The notes under the pieces were generated by a model. It saw nothing but the letters and a program-made list of their open reading frames with translations, ran no database searches and was not told where the DNA came from. Positions 18,801-26,620 of a stretch of 41,238 nucleotides of DNA are shown piece by piece (positions within the stretch are counted from its first letter, which is position 1; each line of letters opens with the position of its first letter). The stretch lies in assembly GCA_004556565.1 (NCBI GenBank), contig SFGN01000023.1, positions 1-41,238 of the forward strand, in the 5' to 3' direction. This DNA is from Lachnospiraceae bacterium. Lineage in GTDB: Bacteria; Bacillota_A; Clostridia; Lachnospirales; Lachnospiraceae. The translations under genes and the position numbers were made by a program.

Positions 18801-19296
18801 ATCGTTCAAATCGACTGATTGCTGTATGGCAAGGCTCATTTTCTCCTACCAGATAAGAATATCTCTTGGCCGGAGTCAGATTTTCTGTTGTCTTCAGACG
18901 TCCGTTCTCGATTTTCATTTCATAATCAAGACGAACAAAAGACAATCTCCATTTTGGCTCGCCCTCTGTATAGAAACCAATGAACGCAGCGTCTGCATTG
19001 GCATTTTCAATCAGCTTTTTGGCATAGCTACGCTGAGTGCTTCTGGAATTTTCAACGTATCCCGCATTTTTCAGCTGCACTGCCATAATAATGATATTCT
19101 TTTTATCTGGTGTTTTATAATTTCCCACATGAATAGAACCTTCAATATGGGACGAAAAATTCGTAAATTCTTTTCTGAACTTGTCCGGTGACACCATGCT
19201 TACTTTCGGGAATATTTCTCGAATCAAATCGACATAATTCTTTGTATCATACGGACTTTTCAGTATTGTTTCTATCTTTTTAACAATAGCATTCAT
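15808..19296 (-). CDS. Eco57I-type N6-adenine DNA methyltransferase (large, PglX/type IIG-like)
   Basis: A 1162-aa protein with the class I methyltransferase core: GAFYTPREIVHYM near residue 457, SAM-binding motif I ADPAVGSGAFPLG near 548, DIEPSAVDIAQLRLW near 615, and catalytic NPPY in VIGNPPYVDSEEM near 780. The C-terminal third (about 850-1130) resembles a target-recognition domain ending in the YRIGAPQIKALPI segment typical of type I/IIG proteins. The N-terminal 200 residues contain ADAAFIGFYTEGEPKWRLSFVRLDYE, a domain shared with large Eco57I methylases; I see no certain PD-(D/E)XK triad. It starts directly after the helicase stop (TAA then ATG). It probably modifies self DNA; whether it also cuts is unknown. 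Confidence 0.88.
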   Translation of the reverse strand: MNAIVKKIETILKSPYDTKNYVDLIREIFPKVSMVSPDKFRKEFTNFSSHIEGSIHVGNYKTPDKKNIIIMAVQLKNAGYVENSRSTQRSYAKKLIENANADAAFIGFYTEGEPKWRLSFVRLDYEMKIENGRLKTTENLTPAKRYSYLVGENEPCHTAISRFERFIIDSMADPEHPTLDDLENAFSVEKVTDEFFKLYCEKFHQLREKLEENEDFRIEAEQHNFTSAQFAKKLMGQIVFLYFLQKKGWLGVGAWPNTLTEKEYKNAYYARGAKSRELIPIVYRPVGDGTYRISSAGLNNISDEDEAVLAMCVKGKPWGSGPHNFMRKLFEIAEKKNQNFFDELLEPLFYDALNVNRGEQGYCPALHCRIPFLSGGLFEPIDGYDWEHNNFNIPNEVFSNAATKGREADGILDIFDRYNFTMSEDEPMEREVAIDPEMLGKVFENLLEVNDRKSKGAFYTPREIVHYMCQESLINYLTNTLQIEEEAIREFILYGDFMKDEDTVKEKRQGNGGMYISESLFKLDADGNVVVDRLKDVDEALKNVRVADPAVGSGAFPLGMLNEIVRARQNISAYMAITMNAYDTRLMYQMERSPHNLKYETIKNCIFAADIEPSAVDIAQLRLWLSLVIDDEINPNAQSALDGHKNPLPLPNLESNILCGNSLIDEFEGTRLVKESELFGDSTYQLDMNHSRFESIVSALIDKQNELFHCDNTEKKKQLKDEIESLRDMVIMSQLEGCAPDKIQRYHESKRMASKPYVLWQLDFARVFREKGGFDIVIGNPPYVDSEEMTRSMPEQREIYTKKYSCAKGNWDLFVLFIEKGMDLLAENKTISYIVPNKLISAPYTEALRKKMAKNRVIEIRDYSNVNVFKEAAVYPVVFRVEISNNRTPVKMDVMDGMEMVGNQNTILPEKFYADINWDKYFNTSAEALSIVDKMAKFPILSSLADVNGAATVGEAYLVKEFMYDNDGKDDSVIRFINTGGIDKYKSFYGMEYIRYLKGKYMYPVVKTTDLKNMSVKRFNESQSEKIIIGGMNKVLECFYDDGNYLAGKSTTIVCNNPYLKVITAILNSTLMSFYYATFYNSMSLAGGFYRIGAPQIKALPIALPDDDVTIETLENLVDEAQKLLKSLQESDREVQNVLKQIDNIVYKLYGLTDSEISCVEN

Positions 19297-22200
19297 TTAT
19301 CGTGTACCTCCCGTTTTCAGATAGCAGGAGAGAACAATCTGTTTTTCTCCACCCACCTGTGTTTTCTGACTCTTGCGTTCCTCGAAGTAAGTTGGAGGTA
19401 CTAATTTCAGAATTTCATAGTAAAGTTCCAGAACATCTCCAACAACTTTGCTCTTTTTCATGACATCCTTCGAAACCTTTGCCGGAATCTCACCGTTTTC
19501 CCAGAGCATAATCAATTTTTCAATCGTCTGCTCCTGATCGTCAGTAAGACATGGTTCTGTTTTCATTGCTTTCAGCAAACGAATGATTTTCGCATCATTG
19601 CCGGCAACCATTACTTTTTCCGTAGACACTTCTTCCTCTGCTACAAGCATCTGGTCAAAGGCGGTGCTGTTACTGTCGAAGTGCTCATAAAACTTACTTG
19701 AAACACTGACTTTTGTATCATCTGGTTCTGCCTTAATCAAATCAATCGCCTGCATAAAAGACAGCTGTTTTGTTTCAGCTTCAGAACTGATAAAAAATGT
19801 TTTTAATGCGCCCTGACGAATAAAAGTAACGGTAGAATCTTCTGATAGTTTTTCAGAAGATTTACCTGCTTTTGCTTTTTTTGGCAAACGCTTAATCACT
19901 GAAAACAATTTCGGGTCATTGTCACGAATCTGGCGAATAATAGCAAGATACGCCAATTCAGGGTTGGTACTTTCTTCTTCGCCATCCAAATCAGAGGTCA
20001 AATCCGAGAACAGCTTTTTGGAAGATACTTCTTCATCATCAGACAGATATTTGAAATCCTCGCCAAGTGTATCGTGAAAAGCCTGTAATTTTTCCAGAAT
20101 ACGTTCTTCCAATGGCATCTGCTTCTTACTCTGTGCAGTAGGAAAGAAGTTAAATACATAAATTCGATCGTACTCCGTACCAACACGATTGATACGGCCT
20201 ACACGCTGCATGATGCGAGTTGGATTCCAGGGAAGATCATAGTTCACAAGAACATTCGCACGATGCAGGTTGATACCTTCTGCCAATACGTCCGTAGTGA
20301 TAAGAAGGTCATATTTATCGTTGTTTTTATTCTTAAATTTCGGATTGAAACTATCTTCGATTTCGACCTTCAATGCAGCACTGCTCTGACCACTGAAATA
20401 GATAATTCTTTCTCCGTAAATTTCCTTTAATTCTTCATACAGATACTGTGCTGTTTCCGTAGATTCGGTAAATACAATCGCCTTTTTACCTTTCATCAAC
20501 GGATTTGTTGTAAGATTCCGCTTAAACTCGTTCAGTTTCGGATCATTTCCAATCAATGACCAAATAAACTGCATGGATTTTAACTGTGCCAAATCCGCTT
20601 GCAAATCACGGAAGAATTGAGAAGAAAATTCTTTTGTTTCAAATTCCATGACATCCTGCTGTTCAATCAGGTACATCAGCTTCTCTGTATTGCCATCATC
20701 CAGAAGGTCATACACATTTACTTTCTTGCTGATATAAATCTTTCCAGTCTTGGACATTTCAATGAACTTCTCATAGGATTCAATGAAACGCTCCAATGTC
20801 TTACGGAAAGCATAGAAACTACTCTCCAGACGTTTTACAAGGATGCCTTTCATAAATCCGCCCATGTTACGCTGAGCTGCGAGCATGGTTGCATATTTCT
20901 TTTTATCCTTCAGATATAGCAGTGGTGTATAACGGGCATATTTGAAATCCTTGATGATATTGATAGTCTGAGAGAATGCATCATCCGTTTCCTCGTCGAA
21001 GGAATAAATAATTTTCTCCGGACTACCTGCTTTCGGAAAGGTCAATCCCTGTTTTGCAAGATCATCTGCATAATATTGCTGAATTTCACTTCTGGTACGA
21101 CGAATCATAACCTCACGAATCAGCTTGTCACGGATAATTTCCGAATTTTCTCGGAGTTGCTCCATATATGCAGCCGAACCTTTTGGTTTCTTTGCAAGTT
21201 TTGCATTCAGGCCTCGGAAAAAACCTTCGATATTTTTAATACCATTAATTGTGCCGCTCTGTTTTGCCTGGAACAGATAAATCTGGTTTTCCACGTCACT
21301 GGTATAGTTGTTGATTGGCGTGGCAGAAATCAGAATTACCTTCTTATCACGACAAATCTGATGCAGTTCCGTAAATGCTTCTGTCCCGCTGTTACGGAAA
21401 CGATGTGCTTCGTCAACAAACACATACGAGTATTTGTCGGTTCCTCTGGCAATAATCTTGTCCAACTTACCAAGGGATTCCACATCGCAGCGAGCAACGT
21501 CAAATTCCTGCAAAACACTTCTCCAGTAATCAACCAGTACCGGAGGACATACAATTAACTTGTATGCATTTCTATTAAAACTATTAGCAAGCATAGCGCA
21601 GATATAAGTTTTACCAAGACCTACAACGTCCGAAATGAATACACCATTATATGCATCCAGCTTCTGTCTTGCCTGTGTTACAGCATCTATCTGATACTGC
21701 AAGCGCATATATCCTTCTGGAAGCAGAGTTTCAAAATTCTCTTTATCTGCATTGATTTCTTCTTTAAAGAATTCATACAGTGTTTTCAAATACAGCTGAT
21801 AAGGAGTAATATCATCCCTCATCCAAGTGTGTTGTTCCACGGCTTCGATATAAGTGTCACGAATATCTGTACCCTGTACCCACAGTTCCTCAAATTTATC
21901 CAATGCAAACTTGACATCTGCGTAATCTTTCAGCTCCACATTAAATTCGAGATTATTTACCAAACCCGCTTCAGAAAAGTTACTGGAACCAGTAATCACA
22001 CTTCCAAATGTGTCTGGCACTTTTTCCTGATCTTTACGCATGATATAGACCTTTGCATGAATCGGTGCTTCGGTGTACATACGCATTTCCAGCTTTCCGG
22101 ATTTCAGCCAATCCATGAAAACACGGACACCTTTTTCCACCTGTGCAGAGCTTGCCGCTGATTCAAACTCTTTTTCAATTTCATCTGCGATAATCTCTTT

Positions 22201-22470
22201 GCCATCAGCAGTTGAGATAGAAGCATACTTTGTTTCATTATTTACACGATCAATGATTTTAACCGTATATCTATCGACATTCAAACCGACCAATATTCTG
22301 ATTTTTTCTACTTGCTCCAGAGCTTCGTACATTTTGAAAAAGCCACTGGCTCTGAAATAACCAACCAGAACATCAAAGAATTGTGTATTGCTTTTCAGAA
22401 TAGCAGCAAAGCGGCTGTATAAGTCTCTTTCAGGCTCATTCGTAAAAAATTTCAAATCTGTGTGAACCAT
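19297..22470 (-). CDS. PLD-nuclease/SNF2-type helicase fusion
   Basis: A 1057-aa protein with an N-terminal phospholipase D-like domain: the HxK motif HAKVYIM at about residue 136, then GSSNFSEAGL near 162 (H-x-K...G-S-x-N). A superfamily 2 helicase follows: Walker A DVVGLGKTY near 284, DEAH in FVDEAHRFRN near 353, SAT in ISATPINN near 380, and QRVGRINRVG (motif VI) near 760. Only one HKD half is seen, as in dimeric PLD nucleases. The combination suggests a translocating nuclease. It is the first gene of an operon with an Eco57I methyltransferase and a DUF4357 protein, resembling DNA-modification defence systems. DISARM also combines PLD, helicase and methylase, but in separate genes and with DUF1998, which is absent here. 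Confidence 0.88.
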   Translation of the reverse strand: MVHTDLKFFTNEPERDLYSRFAAILKSNTQFFDVLVGYFRASGFFKMYEALEQVEKIRILVGLNVDRYTVKIIDRVNNETKYASISTADGKEIIADEIEKEFESAASSAQVEKGVRVFMDWLKSGKLEMRMYTEAPIHAKVYIMRKDQEKVPDTFGSVITGSSNFSEAGLVNNLEFNVELKDYADVKFALDKFEELWVQGTDIRDTYIEAVEQHTWMRDDITPYQLYLKTLYEFFKEEINADKENFETLLPEGYMRLQYQIDAVTQARQKLDAYNGVFISDVVGLGKTYICAMLANSFNRNAYKLIVCPPVLVDYWRSVLQEFDVARCDVESLGKLDKIIARGTDKYSYVFVDEAHRFRNSGTEAFTELHQICRDKKVILISATPINNYTSDVENQIYLFQAKQSGTINGIKNIEGFFRGLNAKLAKKPKGSAAYMEQLRENSEIIRDKLIREVMIRRTRSEIQQYYADDLAKQGLTFPKAGSPEKIIYSFDEETDDAFSQTINIIKDFKYARYTPLLYLKDKKKYATMLAAQRNMGGFMKGILVKRLESSFYAFRKTLERFIESYEKFIEMSKTGKIYISKKVNVYDLLDDGNTEKLMYLIEQQDVMEFETKEFSSQFFRDLQADLAQLKSMQFIWSLIGNDPKLNEFKRNLTTNPLMKGKKAIVFTESTETAQYLYEELKEIYGERIIYFSGQSSAALKVEIEDSFNPKFKNKNNDKYDLLITTDVLAEGINLHRANVLVNYDLPWNPTRIMQRVGRINRVGTEYDRIYVFNFFPTAQSKKQMPLEERILEKLQAFHDTLGEDFKYLSDDEEVSSKKLFSDLTSDLDGEEESTNPELAYLAIIRQIRDNDPKLFSVIKRLPKKAKAGKSSEKLSEDSTVTFIRQGALKTFFISSEAETKQLSFMQAIDLIKAEPDDTKVSVSSKFYEHFDSNSTAFDQMLVAEEEVSTEKVMVAGNDAKIIRLLKAMKTEPCLTDDQEQTIEKLIMLWENGEIPAKVSKDVMKKSKVVGDVLELYYEILKLVPPTYFEERKSQKTQVGGEKQIVLSCYLKTGGTR

Positions 22471-22612
22471 GATGTTTCCTCCTGTGTTATCTCAAACGGC
22501 ACTTTCCAAAATGTGTACCTTTTCGATACAGAGAAATATCTGCTTTGACGCACGATAGAAAGCTTTTAAACATCTGGAATAACGCTCATTTTTGTGGTAT
22601 GATCTAAGTTAA

Positions 22613-22667
22613 TGAAAAAAACAGGCATTTTACAGAAAGGTACACATTCCTGTAAAAATACCTGTTT
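22613..22667 (-). terminator. Strong terminator after the resolvase gene
   Basis: On the minus strand AAACAGGTATTTTTACAG pairs with CTGTAAAATGCCTGTTT (near-perfect 17-bp stem), followed by a run of T. The loop carries GTGTACC. It overlaps the resolvase stop codon and insulates the methyltransferase/helicase operon downstream. Confidence 0.85.
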
Positions 22668-23274
22668 ACAATAACTTGGCTTTTTCGTAAATTTCCGCTC
22701 GGTAGCGAAATGTAGACATTGGCATTCCACACGCTTTAGCAGCAGCCAGACCGGTAATTTTACCATTTTTCCATTGCTGATATATCTCATGGAAATTCTC
22801 CGGCAACGGGCTTGGAGGTCTTCCAAAGCGAACACCTCTCATTTTTGCAGCTGCAATCCCTTCTGCCTGCCTCTGTCTTATATTTGTTCGTTCATTTTCC
22901 GCAACAAAGGACAGAACCTGCAATACAATATCACTCAAAAAAGTTCCCATAAGGTCTTTCCCACGACGTGTGTCCAAAAGGGGCATATCCAAAACCACAA
23001 TATCAATTCCTCTTTCTTTCGTGAGTATTCGCCATTGTTCCAAAATTTCCGCATAATTTCTTCCAAGTCGATCTATGCTTTTTACATAAAGCAAATCATC
23101 TTTTTTTATTTTTCTTAACATTCGTTTGTACATCGGACGCTTGAAATCCTTGCCGGATTGCTTATCTACAAAGATATTTTTCTCAGGGATAGACATTTCT
23201 TGTAATGCGATAAGCTGCCTGTCCTCGTTCTGCTCCTTGGTACTGACACGAACATAGCCATATACATTTCCCAT
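22666..23274 (-). CDS. Serine resolvase/invertase (small serine recombinase)
   Basis: The 202-aa protein begins with the resolvase catalytic signature YGYVRVSTKEQNEDRQ (nucleophile serine at about residue 10), followed by FVDKQSGKDFKRPMYKRML, the SIDRLGRNYAEI motif and the E-helix. A C-terminal helix-turn-helix (KITGLAAAKACGMPMSTFRYRAE) is present. Members either resolve cointegrates/dimers or invert segments. The ATG at 23274 is preceded by GAAGGAGGAACA; the open frame to 23304 lacks a site. It sits between the methyltransferase operon and the XRE/toxin cargo, possibly a mark of an older transposon. Confidence 0.92.
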   Translation of the reverse strand: MGNVYGYVRVSTKEQNEDRQLIALQEMSIPEKNIFVDKQSGKDFKRPMYKRMLRKIKKDDLLYVKSIDRLGRNYAEILEQWRILTKERGIDIVVLDMPLLDTRRGKDLMGTFLSDIVLQVLSFVAENERTNIRQRQAEGIAAAKMRGVRFGRPPSPLPENFHEIYQQWKNGKITGLAAAKACGMPMSTFRYRAEIYEKAKLL

Positions 23275-23427
23275 TGTTCCTCCTTCGTATAGGCAATCTG
23301 CCAATTCCAGACCACACTATTTGATTTTTCGAATTACACCTGATATTTTACCTTGCTGTTATATAAGCATTACATAATGCCAGCTCTGAAACTGGCATTT
23401 TGAATGAATATCGCCAGTAAAACGACA

Positions 23428-23736
23428 TTAAGTTACAACTGGCTCCAAAAGTCTTCTGCTGGCATTCATGCCGTATTTTTTACCACACTCACTGAAAACT
23501 TTCCGTCTTTCCTCAGAAAGCGGCGGCAGCAAACGAATAGATACTCTGGATTTATCCAAAACGTAAGTCACACTTCCTTCGGCTGTCCATCTGTCCAACC
23601 TTGCCAGATGCGGATACTTTTCTGCATATTCCGCCAGTCTACGCTTCAACGATGCATTAAAAGTGTAAATCTGGACAGCATCGTCTCCCTCACTTGTCAA
23701 AATAATGGTTTCTTTCTCATACTTAGATAATCTCAT
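23428..23736 (-). CDS. Hypothetical protein of gut clostridial elements
   Basis: A 102-aa protein (MRLSKYEKETIILTSEGDDAVQIYTFNASLKRRLAEYAEKYPHLARLD...). I do not recognise a named domain. The sequence reads as a small globular protein with a beta-rich start (IILTSEGDDAVQIYTF), a helix rich in charged residues and a basic C-terminus (SRVSIRLLPPLSEERRKVF). A good AGGAG precedes the ATG. It lies 150 bp upstream of the resolvase on the same strand, so the two may be co-transcribed. An AATGCCAG/CTGGCATT hairpin at 23376-23399 lies between them. Confidence 0.55.
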   Translation of the reverse strand: MRLSKYEKETIILTSEGDDAVQIYTFNASLKRRLAEYAEKYPHLARLDRWTAEGSVTYVLDKSRVSIRLLPPLSEERRKVFSECGKKYGMNASRRLLEPVVT

Positions 23737-23788
23737 CTCTTTTCTCCTTCTTATTTTTTATTTAGAGATTGTAAGATCTCTATGTAAT

Positions 23789-23818
23789 GTGGAAATGCAA
23801 TGTAACTTGCAATTCCAC
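23789..23818. repeat. Hairpin within a 390-bp gene-free stretch
   Basis: The stretch 23737-24126 lies between divergent genes. GTGGAA-ATGCAA pairs with TTGCAA-TTCCAC around a six-base loop, next to GAGAT/ATCTC at 23765-23780. Further on, CCCCG (24042) pairs with CGGGG (24067) in a 13-bp stem with one mismatch. I see no coding sequence; one or more hairpins may be operators or terminators. Confidence 0.4.
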
Positions 23819-24075
23819 AAACAGGTTTTTGCCGTTCTATCCTCAATGTTTCCTTGGAGGCATATCCCCTGTGCGGTGCTGTCCAGTCTTCCTAATGGAA
23901 GCGCTCCCTTTACGATCGTGGCGGTTTATCTCATCTCGGACGGTCATTCAATTTTTCGTTCATCTCTGAACTGGCTACATCATACACCGAAAAATCGAAA
24001 TTCCCGTTTTATATCCACTATCGAAAATTTGCGCAAAAATACCCCGTTTTTTCCGATTGGAAAATACGGGGCTGG

Positions 24076-24105
24076 TTGTCACTTTATGAGGAAATATGGT
24101 AGAAT
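24076..24105 (+). promoter_or_regulatory. Sigma-A promoter of the XRE gene
   Basis: TTGTCA (24076-24081), 18-bp spacer, TAGAAT (24100-24105), with a CAGGAGG at 24114-24120 and the start codon at 24127. The leader is very short (about 15 nt). Confidence 0.7.
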
Positions 24106-24126
24106 GTCTGCACCAGGAGGATGCCT

Positions 24127-24933
24127 ATGAAAAACCAATTATCAATACAAGAAAAACTGTGGGATCTTAGACGAGATCATGACTATAAACTGGAAGAAGT
24201 TGCAGCCGCAGTAAATGTAGTGCCTGCAACTATCAGCAAATATGAAAATAAAGAGAACAAGGAATACAATATTGTTACCCTAAACAAGCTGGCTGAATTT
24301 TATGGTGTCTCTTTAGAATGGCTTGTTGGAAATACCGAAGTAAGAACATCTTCTCTTACTGAAATAGACAATTTGATGTTAGACGATGAAACCATAGAAC
24401 TGTTGAAAAGCGGGCGTTTCAATAATAGGCTTTTATGCGAAATCATCAAACATCCGGATTTTATAAAACTGATGGCAGATACCGAAATCTATGTTGATGG
24501 TATCGCTACCATGCAGATCAAAAACATGAATGACTGGTTAGATGCCGTTCGTCTCCAGATTATTCAGCAGAAAAATCCTGATGCCAACGACCTGTACCTG
24601 AAAGTTCTGGAAAGTTCACATATTCAGGAAGAAGAATATTTCTTCCATACCATTCACAGCGATTGGAACAATATTATCCGCACTATTCGTGAAAACCACG
24701 AACACGCTACCGAATCCGCACCAATCGAAAGACCTATGTCCAACGATAAAAAGGTACAGCGTTTCTTGCAGACCTTAAAATTCAAAAGCAACCCGATTGA
24801 AGAGTTCTGGCGTTTCTTCTGTGATGAAATGCAGATTCCGTTTGATCACCTCTCTGTGGATGAACATAAGGTCATGAAAGATGTGTTTAAGCGTTCCAAG
24901 TTACTAAAAGCTCTGCCGAATCGTAAAAAATAA
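24127..24933 (+). CDS. XRE-family transcriptional regulator with long C-terminal domain
   Basis: The first 70 residues are a Cro/cI-type helix-turn-helix: KLWDLRRDHDYKLEEVAAAVNVVPATISKYENKENKEYNIVTLNKLAEFYGVSLEWLVGN. The following 200 residues are helical, acidic and unrecognised; there is no S24 protease or metal motif. I use the second ATG (24127) because the Shine-Dalgarno CAGGAGG directly abuts the first (24121). It is the only plus-strand gene of element A and has its own promoter and a terminator shared with the toxin gene opposite. It may control cargo or excision; the target is unknown. Confidence 0.8.
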   Translation: MKNQLSIQEKLWDLRRDHDYKLEEVAAAVNVVPATISKYENKENKEYNIVTLNKLAEFYGVSLEWLVGNTEVRTSSLTEIDNLMLDDETIELLKSGRFNNRLLCEIIKHPDFIKLMADTEIYVDGIATMQIKNMNDWLDAVRLQIIQQKNPDANDLYLKVLESSHIQEEEYFFHTIHSDWNNIIRTIRENHEHATESAPIERPMSNDKKVQRFLQTLKFKSNPIEEFWRFFCDEMQIPFDHLSVDEHKVMKDVFKRSKLLKALPNRKK

Positions 24934-24938
24934 AATAT

Positions 24939-24985
24939 GCCCGTGTTACAATGATATGTGCTTGCAACACGGGCTTAAATTTTTT
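24939..24985. terminator. Bidirectional terminator between the XRE and cptN genes
   Basis: GCCCGTGTT (24939-24947) pairs with AACACGGGC (24966-24974). A T-rich run follows on the plus strand and an A/T-rich tract precedes on the other, so convergent transcripts could both stop here. Confidence 0.8.
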
Positions 24986-24988
24986 CTG

Positions 24989-25459
24989 CTATTTATTTGT
25001 TTTTAGTTTTTCCAAGATAGACAATACGTCTGGCTGAGTCGGAGTAAACTTTACCCCTCTCTTTAACATTTTAAGAACCTTTTTCGCTTTCTGTTCAATT
25101 GTTCTGGCTACATGTTCACTCGTTACCATTAAATGATTTCCCGCAATAGTGTATTCTCGTTCTATATATTTCTCTGTAATAGGAAACATATCTTGTATGA
25201 GAAATGCACTTTCTCGACTATCATCTAATTTGACAATATGTATAATATCGCAAGGTTTTCCTGCCTTTTCTTTATTCTCAACAATTTTCTTGTATTTATC
25301 TATCCTGCTTGATAATGGTATCATCCAAAATATTCCCGTATCAGAATCCTCGAAGCAATAATAATGAGGTCTATTTCCTGCCTTATTTCCTTTAAGATAT
25401 GGATCAGGCATGTCCGTAAAAAAATTATCTTTTATAATATAGAATCCCGTCTTCTTCAT
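24989..25459 (-). CDS. cptN: Type III toxin endoribonuclease (ToxN/AbiQ superfamily, CptN type)
   Basis: A 156-aa protein (GFYIIKDNFF...DPYLKGNKAGNRPHYYCFED...FWMIPLSSRIDKYKKIVENKE). The FYII start, the NRPHYYCF segment, WMIPLSS and the FLIQDMFPIT strand fit the CptN branch of the ToxN/AbiQ toxins, RNases that cut cellular RNA and are held inactive by a repeat-derived RNA pseudoknot. Decisive support comes from the upstream context: a promoter, 2.2 tandem 45-nt repeats and a leaky terminator lie between 25654 and 25488, the layout of every type III system. The toxin should be expressed by read-through. Phage exclusion (abortive infection) is known for relatives. Confidence 0.88.
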   Translation of the reverse strand: MKKTGFYIIKDNFFTDMPDPYLKGNKAGNRPHYYCFEDSDTGIFWMIPLSSRIDKYKKIVENKEKAGKPCDIIHIVKLDDSRESAFLIQDMFPITEKYIEREYTIAGNHLMVTSEHVARTIEQKAKKVLKMLKRGVKFTPTQPDVLSILEKLKTNK

Positions 25460-25487
25460 TGTTCTATCCTCATTATAATGTATACAG

Positions 25488-25514
25488 AAAAATCCTCCGC
25501 CTTACGGCGAAGGA
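25488..25514 (-). terminator. Attenuating terminator between antitoxin RNA and toxin gene
   Basis: On the minus strand TCCTTCGCC-GTAA-GGCGGAGGA (one G-U) followed by TTTTT. It lies between the repeat array and cptN, where it sets the RNA-to-toxin ratio in type III systems. Confidence 0.88.
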
Positions 25515-25620
25515 CTAAACTTTCAACCCAACCATTTATATACCGCATATTGGTCAGCGGTAAACTTTCGACCCAACCACTTATATACCGCATATTGGTC
25601 AGCGGTAAACTTTCTTTATG
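25515..25620 (-). ncRNA. cptI: CptI-type antitoxin RNA: tandem 45-nt repeats
   Basis: Two full 45-bp repeats (25516-25560 and 25561-25605), differing at two positions, and the first 10 bp of a third (25606-25615). The transcript reads right to left. Each unit contains CCGC/GCGG and CAATA/TATA-type pairing able to form a compact pseudoknot. CptN-type toxins process such precursor into 45-nt inhibitors. Contiguous units without spacers exclude a CRISPR array. Confidence 0.88.
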
Positions 25621-25625
25621 CTTAC

Positions 25626-25654
25626 ATTTTAGCAAGTACAAAGAGAAAAGTCAA
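25626..25654 (-). promoter_or_regulatory. Promoter of the cptIN operon
   Basis: On the minus strand TTGACT, 17-bp spacer, TAAAAT. Transcription would start about seven bases before the repeat array, as expected for an abundant antitoxin RNA. Confidence 0.82.
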
Positions 25655-25709
25655 GATGGCTTCCCACTATTATTTTATGCTGATTCATCTTCAAATATTC
25701 CATCATTTC

Positions 25710-26603
25710 TTATACATCCAATGAACCAATATATTTACCATTATACTTGTTAGATTTCTTTTTGTCTTTAAGAAAATCTACAGAATAATTCTCGTTGGAA
25801 ACATAAACATCCACAATACCTGTATCGCAGTCAAAGATAATATTTCCTGCTGTATTTTGCGTAATGGTATTATATCCAGACAAATAATTGATTTTCTCCG
25901 ATGGTGCTTCTCCAATTACTACTATTTTGGGATCTATACTTTCCATCCATTCTTTTGGAATTTTACCACTACTCCGCCCATGATGAGGTGCAAATATAAT
26001 ATCCGCTTTTGGTAATTCAATAAGATCTTTAATTTTTTCCATAAATGTATTTTCTAAATCACCAAACCATAATACCGTAACACCATTATTTAAAGAGTAC
26101 TTGATAATCGGAGATATATTATTCGGACTTTTCCCATCTTTAGCATTAGATAACTCCGTCTTGTAGTCTTCATTGCTCGTTATTGGCCAAAGAATATTAA
26201 TTCCAGATGAACCATATTTCTTTTCATCATCATCTTTATTCATCCAGCAACGAGAACACCCTCGATAAATATGAAAGGCTTTATCCTTCGAGTCTCGGAG
26301 TTCACAATAACGCTTAAAATCTTCTGTCTCATCACTTTTGGTGGCTTCATTTGCAACACAGTAAAAATTTAATATTCCTATCTGATCATCCAGATATTTT
26401 AATCCATGAATATGATCTTCATCCGGGTGTGTAGATATAAAACGCTTAATATCCTTCTCTTTAGATTCGGCTATTATTTCATCAGTAATTTCTTTTTTAT
26501 TTGTTTCATCCATATTGCAATCAATAATTGTAAAATTACTACTGCCATGTTTTATGTAGAACAGATCTCCATTTCCAACAGATATAGACTTAATAATGCT
26601 CAT
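25710..26603 (-). CDS. ComEC-like metallo-beta-lactamase-fold hydrolase
   Basis: A 297-aa soluble protein made of one metallo-beta-lactamase domain. Metal ligands are visible: His59-x-Asp61-x-Asp63-His64 in STHPDEDHIHG, Asp182 in LWFGDLENTF, and His207-His208 in FAPHHGRSSG. The HxDxDH variant and APHHG-S end match the hydrolase domain of ComEC/Rec2, but there is no competence channel domain here. Family members cut nucleic acids or phosphodiesters. It is the second gene of a two-gene operon, 17 bp after a small membrane protein, under a CIRCE-marked promoter. The pair looks like an enzyme plus membrane partner; a defence role is inferred from location. Confidence 0.85.
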   Translation of the reverse strand: MSIIKSISVGNGDLFYIKHGSSNFTIIDCNMDETNKKEITDEIIAESKEKDIKRFISTHPDEDHIHGLKYLDDQIGILNFYCVANEATKSDETEDFKRYCELRDSKDKAFHIYRGCSRCWMNKDDDEKKYGSSGINILWPITSNEDYKTELSNAKDGKSPNNISPIIKYSLNNGVTVLWFGDLENTFMEKIKDLIELPKADIIFAPHHGRSSGKIPKEWMESIDPKIVVIGEAPSEKINYLSGYNTITQNTAGNIIFDCDTGIVDVYVSNENYSVDFLKDKKKSNKYNGKYIGSLDV

Positions 26604-26620
26604 TCAACCCCTCCATTCAT

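Noticed and set aside
15486..22470. Classification as DISARM or BREX
   Set aside because: DISARM needs DUF1998 (DrmB) and BREX needs PglZ, BrxC and others; none is present.
25516..25615. CRISPR-like repeats
   Set aside because: The units are contiguous 45-mers without spacers, only 2.2 copies, with a promoter and terminator; it fits a type III antitoxin.
25456..25641. 61-codon ORF on the minus strand across the 45-bp repeats
   Set aside because: It merely translates the antitoxin RNA repeats (the repeated peptide follows the repeat), has no ribosome site and ends inside the toxin start; the region is RNA-coding.
25710..26603. ComEC competence protein
   Set aside because: Only the hydrolase domain is present; no transmembrane competence domain and no com genes nearby.
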